DNA from: Bacteroidia bacterium
GTDB lineage: Bacteria > Bacteroidota > Bacteroidia > J057
Length of the DNA stretch: 64,000 nt
Reading direction: 5' to 3'
Assembly: GCA_022760475.1 (NCBI GenBank)
Contig: JALEFZ010000089.1
Coordinates: 186,001 to 250,000, forward strand
Under the pieces are notes generated by a model, which was not told the DNA's origin, did no database searches, and worked only from the letters and a program-made list of their open reading frames with translations. Of this stretch, positions 18,014 to 26,230 are shown one piece after another (position 1 is the first letter of the stretch; each line of letters starts with the position of its first letter). The translations under genes and the position numbers were made by a program.

Positions 18014-18496
18014 ATGAAGTATTTGGCTTTTCTTGCATCTTTTTTGTTGGTAGCCCATCCTTTTCATCTAAGTACCACAGAAATTTTTTTCAATCAGGAT
18101 CAAAAGACCCTGGAAATTTCCCTGAAGTTATTTGTCGACGACCTGGATGACGGCTTGGAAAAGGCTGGATTTGGGAAAATGGATTTAGGGACTTCCAAGG
18201 AAAATGAAAATGCTGATATTTTCCTCTACAAATACCTGCTTGACAACTTTGAATTAGCGGTAGACAACAAGCCTCGTAAGTTTAGTTTTATTGGAAAAGA
18301 GTACGAAAAAGGTAATGTTGTCTGGTGCTATTTGGAAGTCAAGGGGGTCAAACGAATGTCTAGCCTGTATTTGAGAAATCACATTTTGACGGAGGTATTT
18401 AGCGATCAACAAAATATAGTCCACGTTAAAAAAGACAGCAAAACCAAAAGTTTAAGGTTAAGAAAAGACAAGGATAGTGGGGAAATAATGTTCTAA
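18014..18496 (+). CDS. DUF6702 family exported protein
   Basis: This 160-residue protein begins MKYLAFLASFLLVAHPFHLSTTEI, a signal-like stretch with a conserved HPFHLSxTE motif. It continues with ISLKLFVDDLDDGLE and a predicted all-beta body. This pattern fits DUF6702, proteins of unknown function. The ATG at 18014 is chosen because a candidate promoter box lies just upstream and the longer form would place charged residues before the signal. The protein is probably periplasmic. It is divergent from the M1 aminopeptidase and just ahead of the sigma/FecR cassette, but is probably not part of it. Confidence 0.78.
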   Translation: MKYLAFLASFLLVAHPFHLSTTEIFFNQDQKTLEISLKLFVDDLDDGLEKAGFGKMDLGTSKENENADIFLYKYLLDNFELAVDNKPRKFSFIGKEYEKGNVVWCYLEVKGVKRMSSLYLRNHILTEVFSDQQNIVHVKKDSKTKSLRLRKDKDSGEIMF

Positions 18497-18551
18497 GTTA
18501 TTATTTTGAAAAGAAGTCAACACTCCCCGGCTATCATCATTTAATCAATTT

Positions 18552-19136
18552 ATGAAGGAAACTTCCTGGTGGGAACAACTCCGACAAGGCAATAAGGAGG
18601 CCTTATCACATATTTATCATGAGCATATTGGCTTATTGATAAATTATGGGAGGAAATTCACCAAAAATGACCAACTGGTGGAGGACGCTGTGCATGACCT
18701 CTTTGTCGATCTATGGCAGAAGCATCAGAATCTTGGCCAAACGGATTCAGTCGCTCGATATTTACTGGGTTCCTTGAGAAGAAGGATTATTCGACAGGAT
18801 CAAAAGGTGAAAAAACACCTCCAACAAGACCTCGATCCAGATCTTTATAACTTTCATGTTAGCCTCGATGTTGAAAAACTCATGGTGTTGGCAGAAGGAG
18901 AGGAAATGCGAAGTCAACAACTCAAAAATGCCATTAATGGATTGAGCAAACGACAAAAGGAGGCAATTTACCTACGATTCCAATCTGAAATGGACTACGA
19001 GCAGGTAGGAGAAATCATGAATATCAGCTATCAGTCTGCCCGCAATCTCATTCATAATGCTATAAAAGTCCTCCGAAAGACCATGACCTTGATCATACTT
19101 CTGATCAGTAGCTCGATCTTTAAAATTTTTTTTTAA
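18552..19136 (+). CDS. ECF RNA polymerase sigma factor (FecI-like)
   Basis: The 194-residue protein has sigma region 2 (about 18-85), including DAVHDLFVDLWQ, and region 4 (about 120-175), with KRQKEAIYLRFQSEMDYEQVGEIM and a helix-turn-helix SYQSARNLIHNAI. No region 3 or 1.1 is present, as expected for ECF factors. It precedes a FecR-type anti-sigma factor and an STN-domain TonB receptor, the standard cell-surface signalling set. When the receptor binds its substrate it should direct transcription of the cassette. The C-terminus ends in a hydrophobic stretch (MTLIILLISSSIFKIFF), which is unusual and could associate with membrane. Confidence 0.93.
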   Translation: MKETSWWEQLRQGNKEALSHIYHEHIGLLINYGRKFTKNDQLVEDAVHDLFVDLWQKHQNLGQTDSVARYLLGSLRRRIIRQDQKVKKHLQQDLDPDLYNFHVSLDVEKLMVLAEGEEMRSQQLKNAINGLSKRQKEAIYLRFQSEMDYEQVGEIMNISYQSARNLIHNAIKVLRKTMTLIILLISSSIFKIFF

Positions 19137-19203
19137 CCGAATGGGTACAAAAATAACTTCCTGGTCTTAAGTGGGTGAAAAGACCAAAAAAAATTGCAGA
19201 TGA

Positions 19204-20202
19204 ATGAAAAATTACGATACATATTTTTTAGAAGATTTCGTGGCAGACGAGGCCTTTTGCAGGTGGGTCTTGTACGACGAAGGTCCTGAAGCCGAGCTTG
19301 ACGGCTGGCTAAAAAAGAATCCTTCCAAGGTGGAGATGATAGAGGAGGCAAAGGAAATGGTACGAAGTTTGAAATTTAAAGATAGCTCCATAGATGAAGA
19401 ACTTGTGAGCCGCTTATGGGGAAGGATTGAAGAAAGTACTTCAGTTAAGGCGACAAAGGTTCGACCACTCAGAAGCCCAATGAGGTATTCTCTGGCTATT
19501 GCGGCTGGTCTAGCACTAATTTTTGCCCTTTACTTCCTATTAAAACCCGGGGACATAAAAGTATATAAGGCAGCTCAGGGGGAAACCCTTGCTTTAACAT
19601 TGTCAGATGGCAGTGAGGTGGTGCTGAATTCAGGTTCTTCCTTGAGCTATTCAAGAGAATCATGGAAAGAAGGTACACGTGAAGTAATGTTGGATGGGGA
19701 AGCCTATTTTTCTGTGGTAAAGGGGAAAGGAAGATTCTCAGTTCAATCTTCTATCGGTGACCTGGTGGTTTTAGGTACAAAATTCAATGTCTTTGATAGG
19801 CAGGGAGCTTATACAGTCAGGGTTTTTGAAGGGCGCGTATCCGTAAAGGCAGAAGAAGTGGAGAAAAAAGAATTGACAAAGGGATATCAAAGTGAGTTTA
19901 CCCAAGGTAGTGACTCCCTGACTGTGAAAACTTTCAGTTTTGAAGAAGAGAGCTATAAGGATTGGAGAGCTGGTTATTTCGAGTATAAAGGTGCAAGCCT
20001 GGAAAAGGTGATGGAGGAGATCGGTAGACGCTATGGGAAAGAATTGGTTTTGGATTCATCGCTAATGAACCTGGACATTACCACTACATTTGATATAGAT
20101 GAGATGACCCTTGAAAGAGTCATGGAAAATGTTACTTTTTCTCACAAGACTAAATTGGACTACCAAATCGAGAGAGAAAAAATTGTTGTAACGAAGAAAT
20201 AA
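19204..20202 (+). CDS. FecR family anti-sigma factor
   Basis: This 332-residue protein has a cytoplasmic N-terminal part (1-93), a single membrane segment at about 94-113, and a periplasmic FecR domain (about 118-215) with LSDGSEVVLNSGSSLSY and LDGEAYFSV. A C-terminal DUF4974-like domain (about 260-330) contains YKGASLEKVMEEIGRRYG, which resembles the receptor's STN fold. It should hold the sigma factor inactive and relay the receptor signal across the inner membrane. It starts 67 bases after the sigma gene and 27 bases before the receptor gene, all on one strand. Confidence 0.93.
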   Translation: MKNYDTYFLEDFVADEAFCRWVLYDEGPEAELDGWLKKNPSKVEMIEEAKEMVRSLKFKDSSIDEELVSRLWGRIEESTSVKATKVRPLRSPMRYSLAIAAGLALIFALYFLLKPGDIKVYKAAQGETLALTLSDGSEVVLNSGSSLSYSRESWKEGTREVMLDGEAYFSVVKGKGRFSVQSSIGDLVVLGTKFNVFDRQGAYTVRVFEGRVSVKAEEVEKKELTKGYQSEFTQGSDSLTVKTFSFEEESYKDWRAGYFEYKGASLEKVMEEIGRRYGKELVLDSSLMNLDITTTFDIDEMTLERVMENVTFSHKTKLDYQIEREKIVVTKK

Positions 20203-20229
20203 AAATGAAGAGTTAAGGGCCTGCAATCT

Positions 20230-22962
20230 ATGCTTCATTTTAAAAATATATGTGTTATATGCCTCCTTACCTTGGCTAAATTGACTCCTGTCTTTGGACA
20301 GGGGCTTTTTCAGTTAAAGAGGTCTTATGAAAACGAGCCGTTATTAGAGGTACTTGAGGAATGGGAAGCCAGCTATGGCATCCGCTTTACTTATAGCCCC
20401 AACGAGTTGAAAGACCTCAAACTTTCTGCAGAGATCGATGCGGAGAACCTGAAGGAGGCTGTTGAACAATTGCTGCGCGACTGTCCCCTCGATAAAAAGT
20501 GGTCAGATAAAAATTCACTTTTACTGCGCTACAATCCCAATTGGACCCGGCCATGGAAACTGCTTGTCCTTTCGGGAAGGGTACGAGATCAACACACGGG
20601 GCAGAGACTTTCATACGCTTCACTCTTCGTACCCGGTTCACGTTTTGGGACCACCGCAGATGAAAATGGTTCATTTTTCCTTCAAATTCCGGATACACTC
20701 AGTACCCAAAAGCTGATTTGCAGATATTTGGGTTATAAGGCCAAGTCCATACCCATTCAGTCTGCCAAAAGTTTTATGGAAATCGGAATGGTGCAGGACG
20801 AGAATAGCCTTCCTGCCATCGAGATTGAAGACCTTGGGAAAAACCTGGTTTCTCCCCTCGAAAATGGCAAATATGATATTAAGCTAGGAATTCAGGAAAA
20901 TTTCATTTCTCTAAATCAGCAAAACCCATTGGCCTTGATCCAATACTTGCCTGGTATAAATGCCACAAGCGAGAACCTTTCGCAGTTGAGTGTACGTGGT
21001 GGTCAAAGAGATGAAAACCTCGTGATGCTGGATCAGATTCCCCTCTATAATGTGGATCATTATTTGGGGATATTCTCCATCTTTAGTCCCGATGCTGTAA
21101 GTGGCTTTTCCTTCTACCAGACAGATTTTCCAATAGAATATGGCGGGAGAACATCCAGCATATTGGCAATCCGAGGCGAAAATCCTGATTTGGAACAGAA
21201 TTCATTTAAGGTTGGAGCGGATTTGTTTTCAGTGAACGCGAGCATGAACCTTGTCTTGAATAAAAAAGTCGGGCTCTATGTCTCTGCAAGGGGGAGTGAT
21301 ACCCGTATTGGGACAAAGTTTACCACTGAGTTTGATGAGATTGAGGCGAGGGGAGTTGTCGAAGACAAAATCCTAGAAGATTCACTGGGTAGGGAAGTTG
21401 CCAATGTACCTATCCCAGAGTTGAAGTTCTATGATCTATATGCCAAACTTTACATAAAAAGCTCAGCTAAATCGAGGTTGGAGCTTACTTTTTTTGATAG
21501 CAAAGACAGGATGGATTTTCTGGGTAATGTTGGGGGGAATAAGATGCCGCCCAAGCAAATATTTCCTATGCGAGAACTTGATTCTACTGGAAGGCCTAGG
21601 CCCGTAGGATTGAATGTAGTCAGGCATGAGACGGGATGGGACAATCGTGGTGCGAGTTTATCTCACATCCAAAACTGGTCTGAAGGATTCTCGAGTAAGA
21701 CTTATGGTTTTTTTTCCAATTATGATCGCTTTTTCCAGTACCAAACCTACAGGCCTGGACATCCAAATTTCTATCAATTCAACGATACCAATCAGATTAG
21801 ATCCTATGGCATTGGGCACTATTCTCGTTTGGTAAAGGGTTTAAATACCCTTGAAGCTGGATTTTCCCTTAAAAACATGGAAGTTAGTTATGACAAAAAT
21901 ATCAAGGAAGGAGGCTTAGCTGATTCCACCAAACAGCGTCCCAAGTTTGTAGATCTAGGCAATTCAAGTTTAGTAGCTGAGTTTTATGCTTCCTATACCC
22001 TGTGGATTAAGGAAAGGCTAAGGCTCAAGATGGGGCTTCGAGAAACATATTTGCAAAGCAGGGATGAATGGCTTCATTCTCCAAGGGTTTCGGCAGCCTT
22101 TCTGCTTTCAGAAAACCTGAGTTTGAAGGCATCTGCAGGTATTTATAACCAATATTTGAGGGAGATCTACCAGATGAGCGTGTTTAGTACCAGTGAGGCA
22201 TATTGGTCATTGGCTGATGATGAGGCTATCTCGGTAAGTTCTGCGACTCACCTAAGCATAGGTGCCAATTGGTCATCATCACAGCTGAGTTTCAATGTTG
22301 AGTATTACTACAAAAGCTTGGATGGCCTTATCAATGAGTCTGTAATCAACAATTATGACGAGCAGGATCGCCCACTTGCAGTCCCGGTTTTTTTCGATGG
22401 AGAGGGGTTTTCCACTGGTTTGGATGCCAATTTGCAGGTTTCAACGGGTAGGTACAGTGCCTGGTTTTCCTACTCGCTTGGTTTTGTACGGCATCAATTT
22501 GACGAACTCAACAAGGGGGAGCCTTTCTTTGCCCAGGAAGATCAGCGTCATCAGTTCAAGCTGGTCAATAATTACAAACTGAATAAATGGAATTTTTCCT
22601 GCTCATACATCTTTGGTTCGGGAAGGCCATATCTTGTATGGAATGCCGAACTTGCTGAGGCTGTGGTAGACCAGGACTGGAGGAAAATCAGGTTGCCACA
22701 AGAACGTCTACCGGATTATCACAGGTTCGATGTAGGTGCTACCTATATGCACGATTGGAAAATCAATGGCAAGACAGTACCCATTCAATTGGGGGCAAGT
22801 ATTTTTAATGTCTTTAACAGAAGTAATGTTTCTTTCAAGCAATTTGTGGTCTCCGTAGGTCAAGATACCGAAGTAGGAAACATAGGGAGAACAGATGTTA
22901 TAGGTTCAAGGGTTCCGTTACTTGGAGCAACCCCTAACCTGAGTTTTGGCATCAGCTTTTAA
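20230..22962 (+). CDS. TonB-dependent outer-membrane receptor with STN signalling domain
   Basis: The 910-residue protein has a signal peptide (to about residue 25) and an STN domain (about 27-95) that would contact FecR. A carboxypeptidase-like regulatory domain (about 110-195) contains YASLFVPGSRFGTTADENGSF. A plug domain has LSVRGGQRDENLVMLDQIPLYN at about 250-275, and a large beta-barrel ends at LSFGISF. It takes up a substrate powered by TonB and reports occupancy through the sigma/FecR pair. No SusD-like lipoprotein follows, so iron-complex, cofactor or peptide uptake is as likely as glycan uptake. It is the last gene of the cassette. Confidence 0.93.
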   Translation: MLHFKNICVICLLTLAKLTPVFGQGLFQLKRSYENEPLLEVLEEWEASYGIRFTYSPNELKDLKLSAEIDAENLKEAVEQLLRDCPLDKKWSDKNSLLLRYNPNWTRPWKLLVLSGRVRDQHTGQRLSYASLFVPGSRFGTTADENGSFFLQIPDTLSTQKLICRYLGYKAKSIPIQSAKSFMEIGMVQDENSLPAIEIEDLGKNLVSPLENGKYDIKLGIQENFISLNQQNPLALIQYLPGINATSENLSQLSVRGGQRDENLVMLDQIPLYNVDHYLGIFSIFSPDAVSGFSFYQTDFPIEYGGRTSSILAIRGENPDLEQNSFKVGADLFSVNASMNLVLNKKVGLYVSARGSDTRIGTKFTTEFDEIEARGVVEDKILEDSLGREVANVPIPELKFYDLYAKLYIKSSAKSRLELTFFDSKDRMDFLGNVGGNKMPPKQIFPMRELDSTGRPRPVGLNVVRHETGWDNRGASLSHIQNWSEGFSSKTYGFFSNYDRFFQYQTYRPGHPNFYQFNDTNQIRSYGIGHYSRLVKGLNTLEAGFSLKNMEVSYDKNIKEGGLADSTKQRPKFVDLGNSSLVAEFYASYTLWIKERLRLKMGLRETYLQSRDEWLHSPRVSAAFLLSENLSLKASAGIYNQYLREIYQMSVFSTSEAYWSLADDEAISVSSATHLSIGANWSSSQLSFNVEYYYKSLDGLINESVINNYDEQDRPLAVPVFFDGEGFSTGLDANLQVSTGRYSAWFSYSLGFVRHQFDELNKGEPFFAQEDQRHQFKLVNNYKLNKWNFSCSYIFGSGRPYLVWNAELAEAVVDQDWRKIRLPQERLPDYHRFDVGATYMHDWKINGKTVPIQLGASIFNVFNRSNVSFKQFVVSVGQDTEVGNIGRTDVIGSRVPLLGATPNLSFGISF

Positions 22963-22965
22963 GAC

Positions 22966-23865
22966 CTAGTCTGTAATAGATTTCAATTCTGACTGATAGA
23001 CTTCCTTGCTATCGAAGTTGTAAACGAATGCAATGATCTTACAATTGTTGACATTCCAGGATGGGTCCATTTCAAAGGAGTAACTTTTGGTAAGTGTCTG
23101 GTTGGCACCCATTCCATCCTGGCTCAGGGGTTCTCCCCATGTTCCGTTAAGATTTGCTCTTAAGGCATTGTGGTGGCTGTATTCGGGGATGTCTGGCGAT
23201 ACTCCAGATGGAACGGAGTAATCTTTTTGCCAATCTACGATTTCATCTTCTACCATGACTACTGAGAGTCTGGTGTTTGCCCCAAGATTCTCCAGTGCCA
23301 GAACGTCAACCACTACTCCCAGGCTTGAACTGTCGGTTTCGTAGCAGGTAAATATTTCCAAATTAGATTTCAGAGGGCTAGCCAGCCTTTCCTGGACAAA
23401 ACCTGCCCACTCATTGGCATTCGTGCCTACCAGGGTCCTATCTACCATGCCAAATGGAACGGCATTCCTGTCATTCAGGTTGGAGTACCATTCATCTCCT
23501 GCATCTGTAGTGAAGTCAGTGCTGTATTTGGGTTGCCCGGGACGGTTATTGGCCAAGGGACCTGCATGCACCGAGATGAAGATTAATTGTTCACCATATT
23601 GTGATTGTAGGCTCAAAACCTCCTTGGTTGCCGTAGGGCAATTGCCACATTGATGCCCGGTCATCTCTTCCACCAATACATTCTTTTTGAAGTCTGTGGT
23701 GCTCAATTGAGCCCTTAACTCATCTGCTTCAAGCAGGCATCTTTCATCAGCTGGCAGGCTTTTCAAATATTCTTGCTCAAAGTAAGGCGCTTCAATGACC
23801 TCACAGGCACTAACAAAAATGAAGGGAAGGACAATTATGAGTAATTTTTTCATCCCGGATTTCAA
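22966..23865 (-). CDS. Omp28-related lipoprotein with thioredoxin-like fold
   Basis: The 299-residue precursor has lipobox VSAC (Cys21) when started at 23865; a second Met four codons in gives the same signal. The body resembles Omp28 family outer-membrane proteins: VLVEEMTGHQCGNCPTATKEV with a CGNC redox-type pair (Cys73/Cys76), then LIFISVHAGPLANN. The CxxC suggests a thioredoxin-like fold, but redox activity is unproven. It ends 3 bases from the TonB receptor stop on the opposite strand, so it is convergent and not cotranscribed with it. Known relatives are surface lipoproteins of Porphyromonas. Confidence 0.83.
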   Translation of the reverse strand: MKSGMKKLLIIVLPFIFVSACEVIEAPYFEQEYLKSLPADERCLLEADELRAQLSTTDFKKNVLVEEMTGHQCGNCPTATKEVLSLQSQYGEQLIFISVHAGPLANNRPGQPKYSTDFTTDAGDEWYSNLNDRNAVPFGMVDRTLVGTNANEWAGFVQERLASPLKSNLEIFTCYETDSSSLGVVVDVLALENLGANTRLSVVMVEDEIVDWQKDYSVPSGVSPDIPEYSHHNALRANLNGTWGEPLSQDGMGANQTLTKSYSFEMDPSWNVNNCKIIAFVYNFDSKEVYQSELKSITD

Positions 23866-23952
23866 TTATTTTTAAGCAAAATAGTTAATTATACTTGTCG
23901 AAAATGTCGCAGGTAGAATAGTAGATAAAATATTAACTAAAATCCTCACAAA

Positions 23953-24345
23953 ATGATAAAAATTGAGCACCTGGCCCTCTATGTCGAAAAACTTGAAGAA
24001 ATGAAGGACTTTTACCAAAAGTACTTTGGTGCAAAGTCAGGGGAGAAGTACCACAACCCTAAAAAGGGTTTTACCTCTTACTTTCTCTCTTGGGACAATG
24101 GGCCAAGGCTGGAGCTTATGCACAGGGGAATCATTCCCGAGAAAGAATTGCCCACTGGAGCTGAACATCTGGGCCTTACTCACTTTGCCATTGCACTTGG
24201 TACAGAAAAAGCCGTAGATGAACTCACCAATCAACTGCGAAATGAGGGTTTCAAAGTAGTAGGCGAACCCAGATGGACAGGAGATGGGTATTATGAGTCA
24301 GTAGTTCTTGATCCAGAAGGAAATCGTTTGGAGTTAACAGTTTAA
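23953..24345 (+). CDS. VOC superfamily (glyoxalase-like) protein
   Basis: This 130-residue cytoplasmic protein has the two beta-alpha-beta-beta-beta modules of the vicinal oxygen chelate fold. It begins IKIEHLALYVEKLEEMKDFYQKYFG, has LELMH at the end of module one and LTHFAIALG at the start of module two, and ends DPEGNRLELTV. The His and Glu residues typical of metal sites are present at these four places. The substrate could be an aldehyde adduct or an antibiotic; it cannot be read from sequence. It stops 3 bases before the AraC-type regulator, so the pair is probably one operon. Confidence 0.88.
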   Translation: MIKIEHLALYVEKLEEMKDFYQKYFGAKSGEKYHNPKKGFTSYFLSWDNGPRLELMHRGIIPEKELPTGAEHLGLTHFAIALGTEKAVDELTNQLRNEGFKVVGEPRWTGDGYYESVVLDPEGNRLELTV

Positions 24346-24348
24346 TCA

Positions 24349-25464
24349 TTGGAACTAAAAGCCATTAACATTAGCGGGATTGCCATTGTGGCGGTGTTTG
24401 TTCTCTTTATTTTAAATAAAAAGAATAAGCAGCTGTCTGATTGGCTGCTATTAATCCTGAACATCATCTTTGGTGTGATCCTGTCCGCAGATATTTGGGT
24501 AGAAGAACACAATTCTTCCATCATTTTTATTCTTCATTCTTTCCTTCCACATTTCATTTTTCCGGTATACCTGTCCTATTCCTTGCTCCAACTTCATGCC
24601 CAAAAATTCAAGGGCTATTATTGGTGGTTTTTCTTGTTCCCCGCGATTTTCTTCTTTTATGGAATTGGTGATCACTTCATTTGGAATTCCTATCAGTCGT
24701 ATGAGTTGAAGGAGTTGTACCACGAACCTCCGGCGATCTACCATTTTTTTTACAAAAGCATCAATGTCTTTGTAATTCTAGGCCTGATCTGGTTTTTGAA
24801 TAAGCTGGTCAAATATCGCAAAGGTCTGAAACAAGGGTTTTCCTATATCGAGAAACTCCGTTTGGACTGGATTTTCAATTTCACCTTGCTTTATCTTTTC
24901 ATTTGCCTGATTGCCTTATTTGGTTTCCTGATTGCAAATTTTCAACTTTTCCCCATTGATATTCCTGCTGTTTTTGTGGGTATCAATATGGTGCTGACCT
25001 TGGGGATTTTTTACTTCACCTTTCATGGAATCCGCCATTATGTGATGACAGAACTACCCGAAGTGAAGGCAGAAGATGCCCCTGTAGAGATAAGGGAGGA
25101 AAAGGAAAAGGATCAGCGGTATGCTGAAATCCTTAAGCTGTTCGAAGAAGAAAAATTGTACCTGGAACCCAAGCTCTCCGTAGCTGACCTTTCCGCTCGA
25201 ATGAAGATTCCCCCTCATCAGCTTTCCGCTTTGATCAATGATGAAAGTGGAAATGCATTTTATGATTTTGTGAATGAGTATCGGGTAGAGCATTTGAAAA
25301 AAATGCTCCATATGCCTGAAAAAAAACACCTCACTATTCTAGCCCTTGGCCTGGAAAGTGGCTTCAATTCTAAAGCATCTCTAAACAGGGTTTTCAAACA
25401 GCACACAGGAAAAACTCCCTCCCAATTTCAGAAAAACCTGCCCTCAAAAGAGGTCTCATCTTAG
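24349..25464 (+). CDS. Membrane-bound AraC family regulator
   Basis: The 371-residue protein has seven hydrophobic segments in residues 8-240 followed by a cytoplasmic AraC/XylS DNA-binding domain (about 275-365). That domain has LSVADLSARMKIPPHQLSALIN and a second HTH, LALGLESGFNSKASLNRVFKQHTGKTPSQF. No ATG exists in the first 200 residues and an in-frame stop lies at 24343-24345. A TTG at 24349, three bases after the VOC stop, is the likely start. The membrane domain probably senses a signal directly and the HTH acts near the membrane. Two direct repeats at its 3' end may be its own binding site. Confidence 0.88.
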   Translation: MELKAINISGIAIVAVFVLFILNKKNKQLSDWLLLILNIIFGVILSADIWVEEHNSSIIFILHSFLPHFIFPVYLSYSLLQLHAQKFKGYYWWFFLFPAIFFFYGIGDHFIWNSYQSYELKELYHEPPAIYHFFYKSINVFVILGLIWFLNKLVKYRKGLKQGFSYIEKLRLDWIFNFTLLYLFICLIALFGFLIANFQLFPIDIPAVFVGINMVLTLGIFYFTFHGIRHYVMTELPEVKAEDAPVEIREEKEKDQRYAEILKLFEEEKLYLEPKLSVADLSARMKIPPHQLSALINDESGNAFYDFVNEYRVEHLKKMLHMPEKKHLTILALGLESGFNSKASLNRVFKQHTGKTPSQFQKNLPSKEVSS

Positions 25465-25482
25465 AAAATCAGGTCTCATCTT
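25451..25482 (+). promoter_or_regulatory. Direct repeats at 20-bp spacing, candidate AraC operator
   Basis: AGGTCTCATCTT occurs exactly at 25451-25462 and 25471-25482, start to start 20 bp, nearly two helical turns. A diverged inverted copy (CGCCTCATTTT read on the minus strand) follows at about 25485-25496. The first copy overlaps the last codons of the AraC-type gene. AraC-type activators often bind direct repeats about 21 bp apart. The site lies 76-107 bases before the exported-protein gene at 25558. Confidence 0.5.
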
Positions 25483-25557
25483 CCAAAATGAGGCGATTGG
25501 GAGCATAAAATTGCTGCTCTTGCTCCCATCATTCACACTTCAAATATTTAATTCAAG

Positions 25558-26187
25558 ATGAAGACTTTTCTGAAGATTTTTATTGTTGCTATGGGCTTGG
25601 CTGTACTGGCTTCTCCACTTTTTGCACAGGATGACCAGCGAATCAATTCCAACAAACTCTCCATCATGACCGGGCTATCTCAGCCTTTCCTTTTAAATGG
25701 AGTCAACCTGGCATTTACTTATACCACGGATAAACTTTATTTCGAATATTCACATGGAGCTTTTTTGAATTACCATAATTTCGGCAAAGCTGCGATGAAG
25801 GCGGCCGATAGAGAAAACTTCGACACCCAAGTAGCCCCCTTTTCTACAGGCGGAGGTGTAGGATACAGGTTCAATTCCAATGGGCAAATTTTCTGGGAGT
25901 TTAAGGTCCATCAATACGACCTGAAGGAATCTAGCACTGGCAATGAAATTAGCTATAAAACATTTGAAATGGGGCCAGCCTTGTCTTATCGTTTGTTTCT
26001 GGATAAGGAGAAGAAATTCTTTTTCGAACCTGTGGCTCGCTACTGGTTCCACGTTGCCAGTTTTGGAAATGAAGGGCTTGATGGAAGACAAATTGCGCTG
26101 ACAAGGGCTGATAATTCCAGCTTTACCCACACTACCTTTGAGTCTGGCTTTTTCCTGAATATGAGCTTGGGATTTGTGGTAAAGTGA
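25558..26187 (+). CDS. Exported protein, probable small beta-barrel
   Basis: The 209-residue protein has a signal peptide (ending ASPLFAQ). A body of alternating Gly- and aromatic-rich strands contains GGGVGYRFNSNGQIFWEF and ends FLNMSLGFVVK, which resembles an outer-membrane barrel. I do not recognise a named family. It follows the membrane AraC-type regulator by 93 bases, with direct repeats in between, so it may be that regulator's target. A terminator-like hairpin follows at 26194-26222. The function (transport, adhesion or sensing) cannot be inferred. Confidence 0.7.
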   Translation: MKTFLKIFIVAMGLAVLASPLFAQDDQRINSNKLSIMTGLSQPFLLNGVNLAFTYTTDKLYFEYSHGAFLNYHNFGKAAMKAADRENFDTQVAPFSTGGGVGYRFNSNGQIFWEFKVHQYDLKESSTGNEISYKTFEMGPALSYRLFLDKEKKFFFEPVARYWFHVASFGNEGLDGRQIALTRADNSSFTHTTFESGFFLNMSLGFVVK

Positions 26188-26193
26188 ATAAGT

Positions 26194-26222
26194 GGCTTCT
26201 GTCAGATGGCCTGGCAGAAGCC
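26194..26222. terminator. Hairpin between convergent genes
   Basis: The arms 26194-26203 and 26213-26222 pair over 10 bases with one G-U. It lies between a plus-strand gene ending at 26187 and a minus-strand gene ending at 26231. It has no clear U-tract on either strand, so terminator function is likely by position only. Confidence 0.5.
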
Positions 26223-26230
26223 AAAATCAT

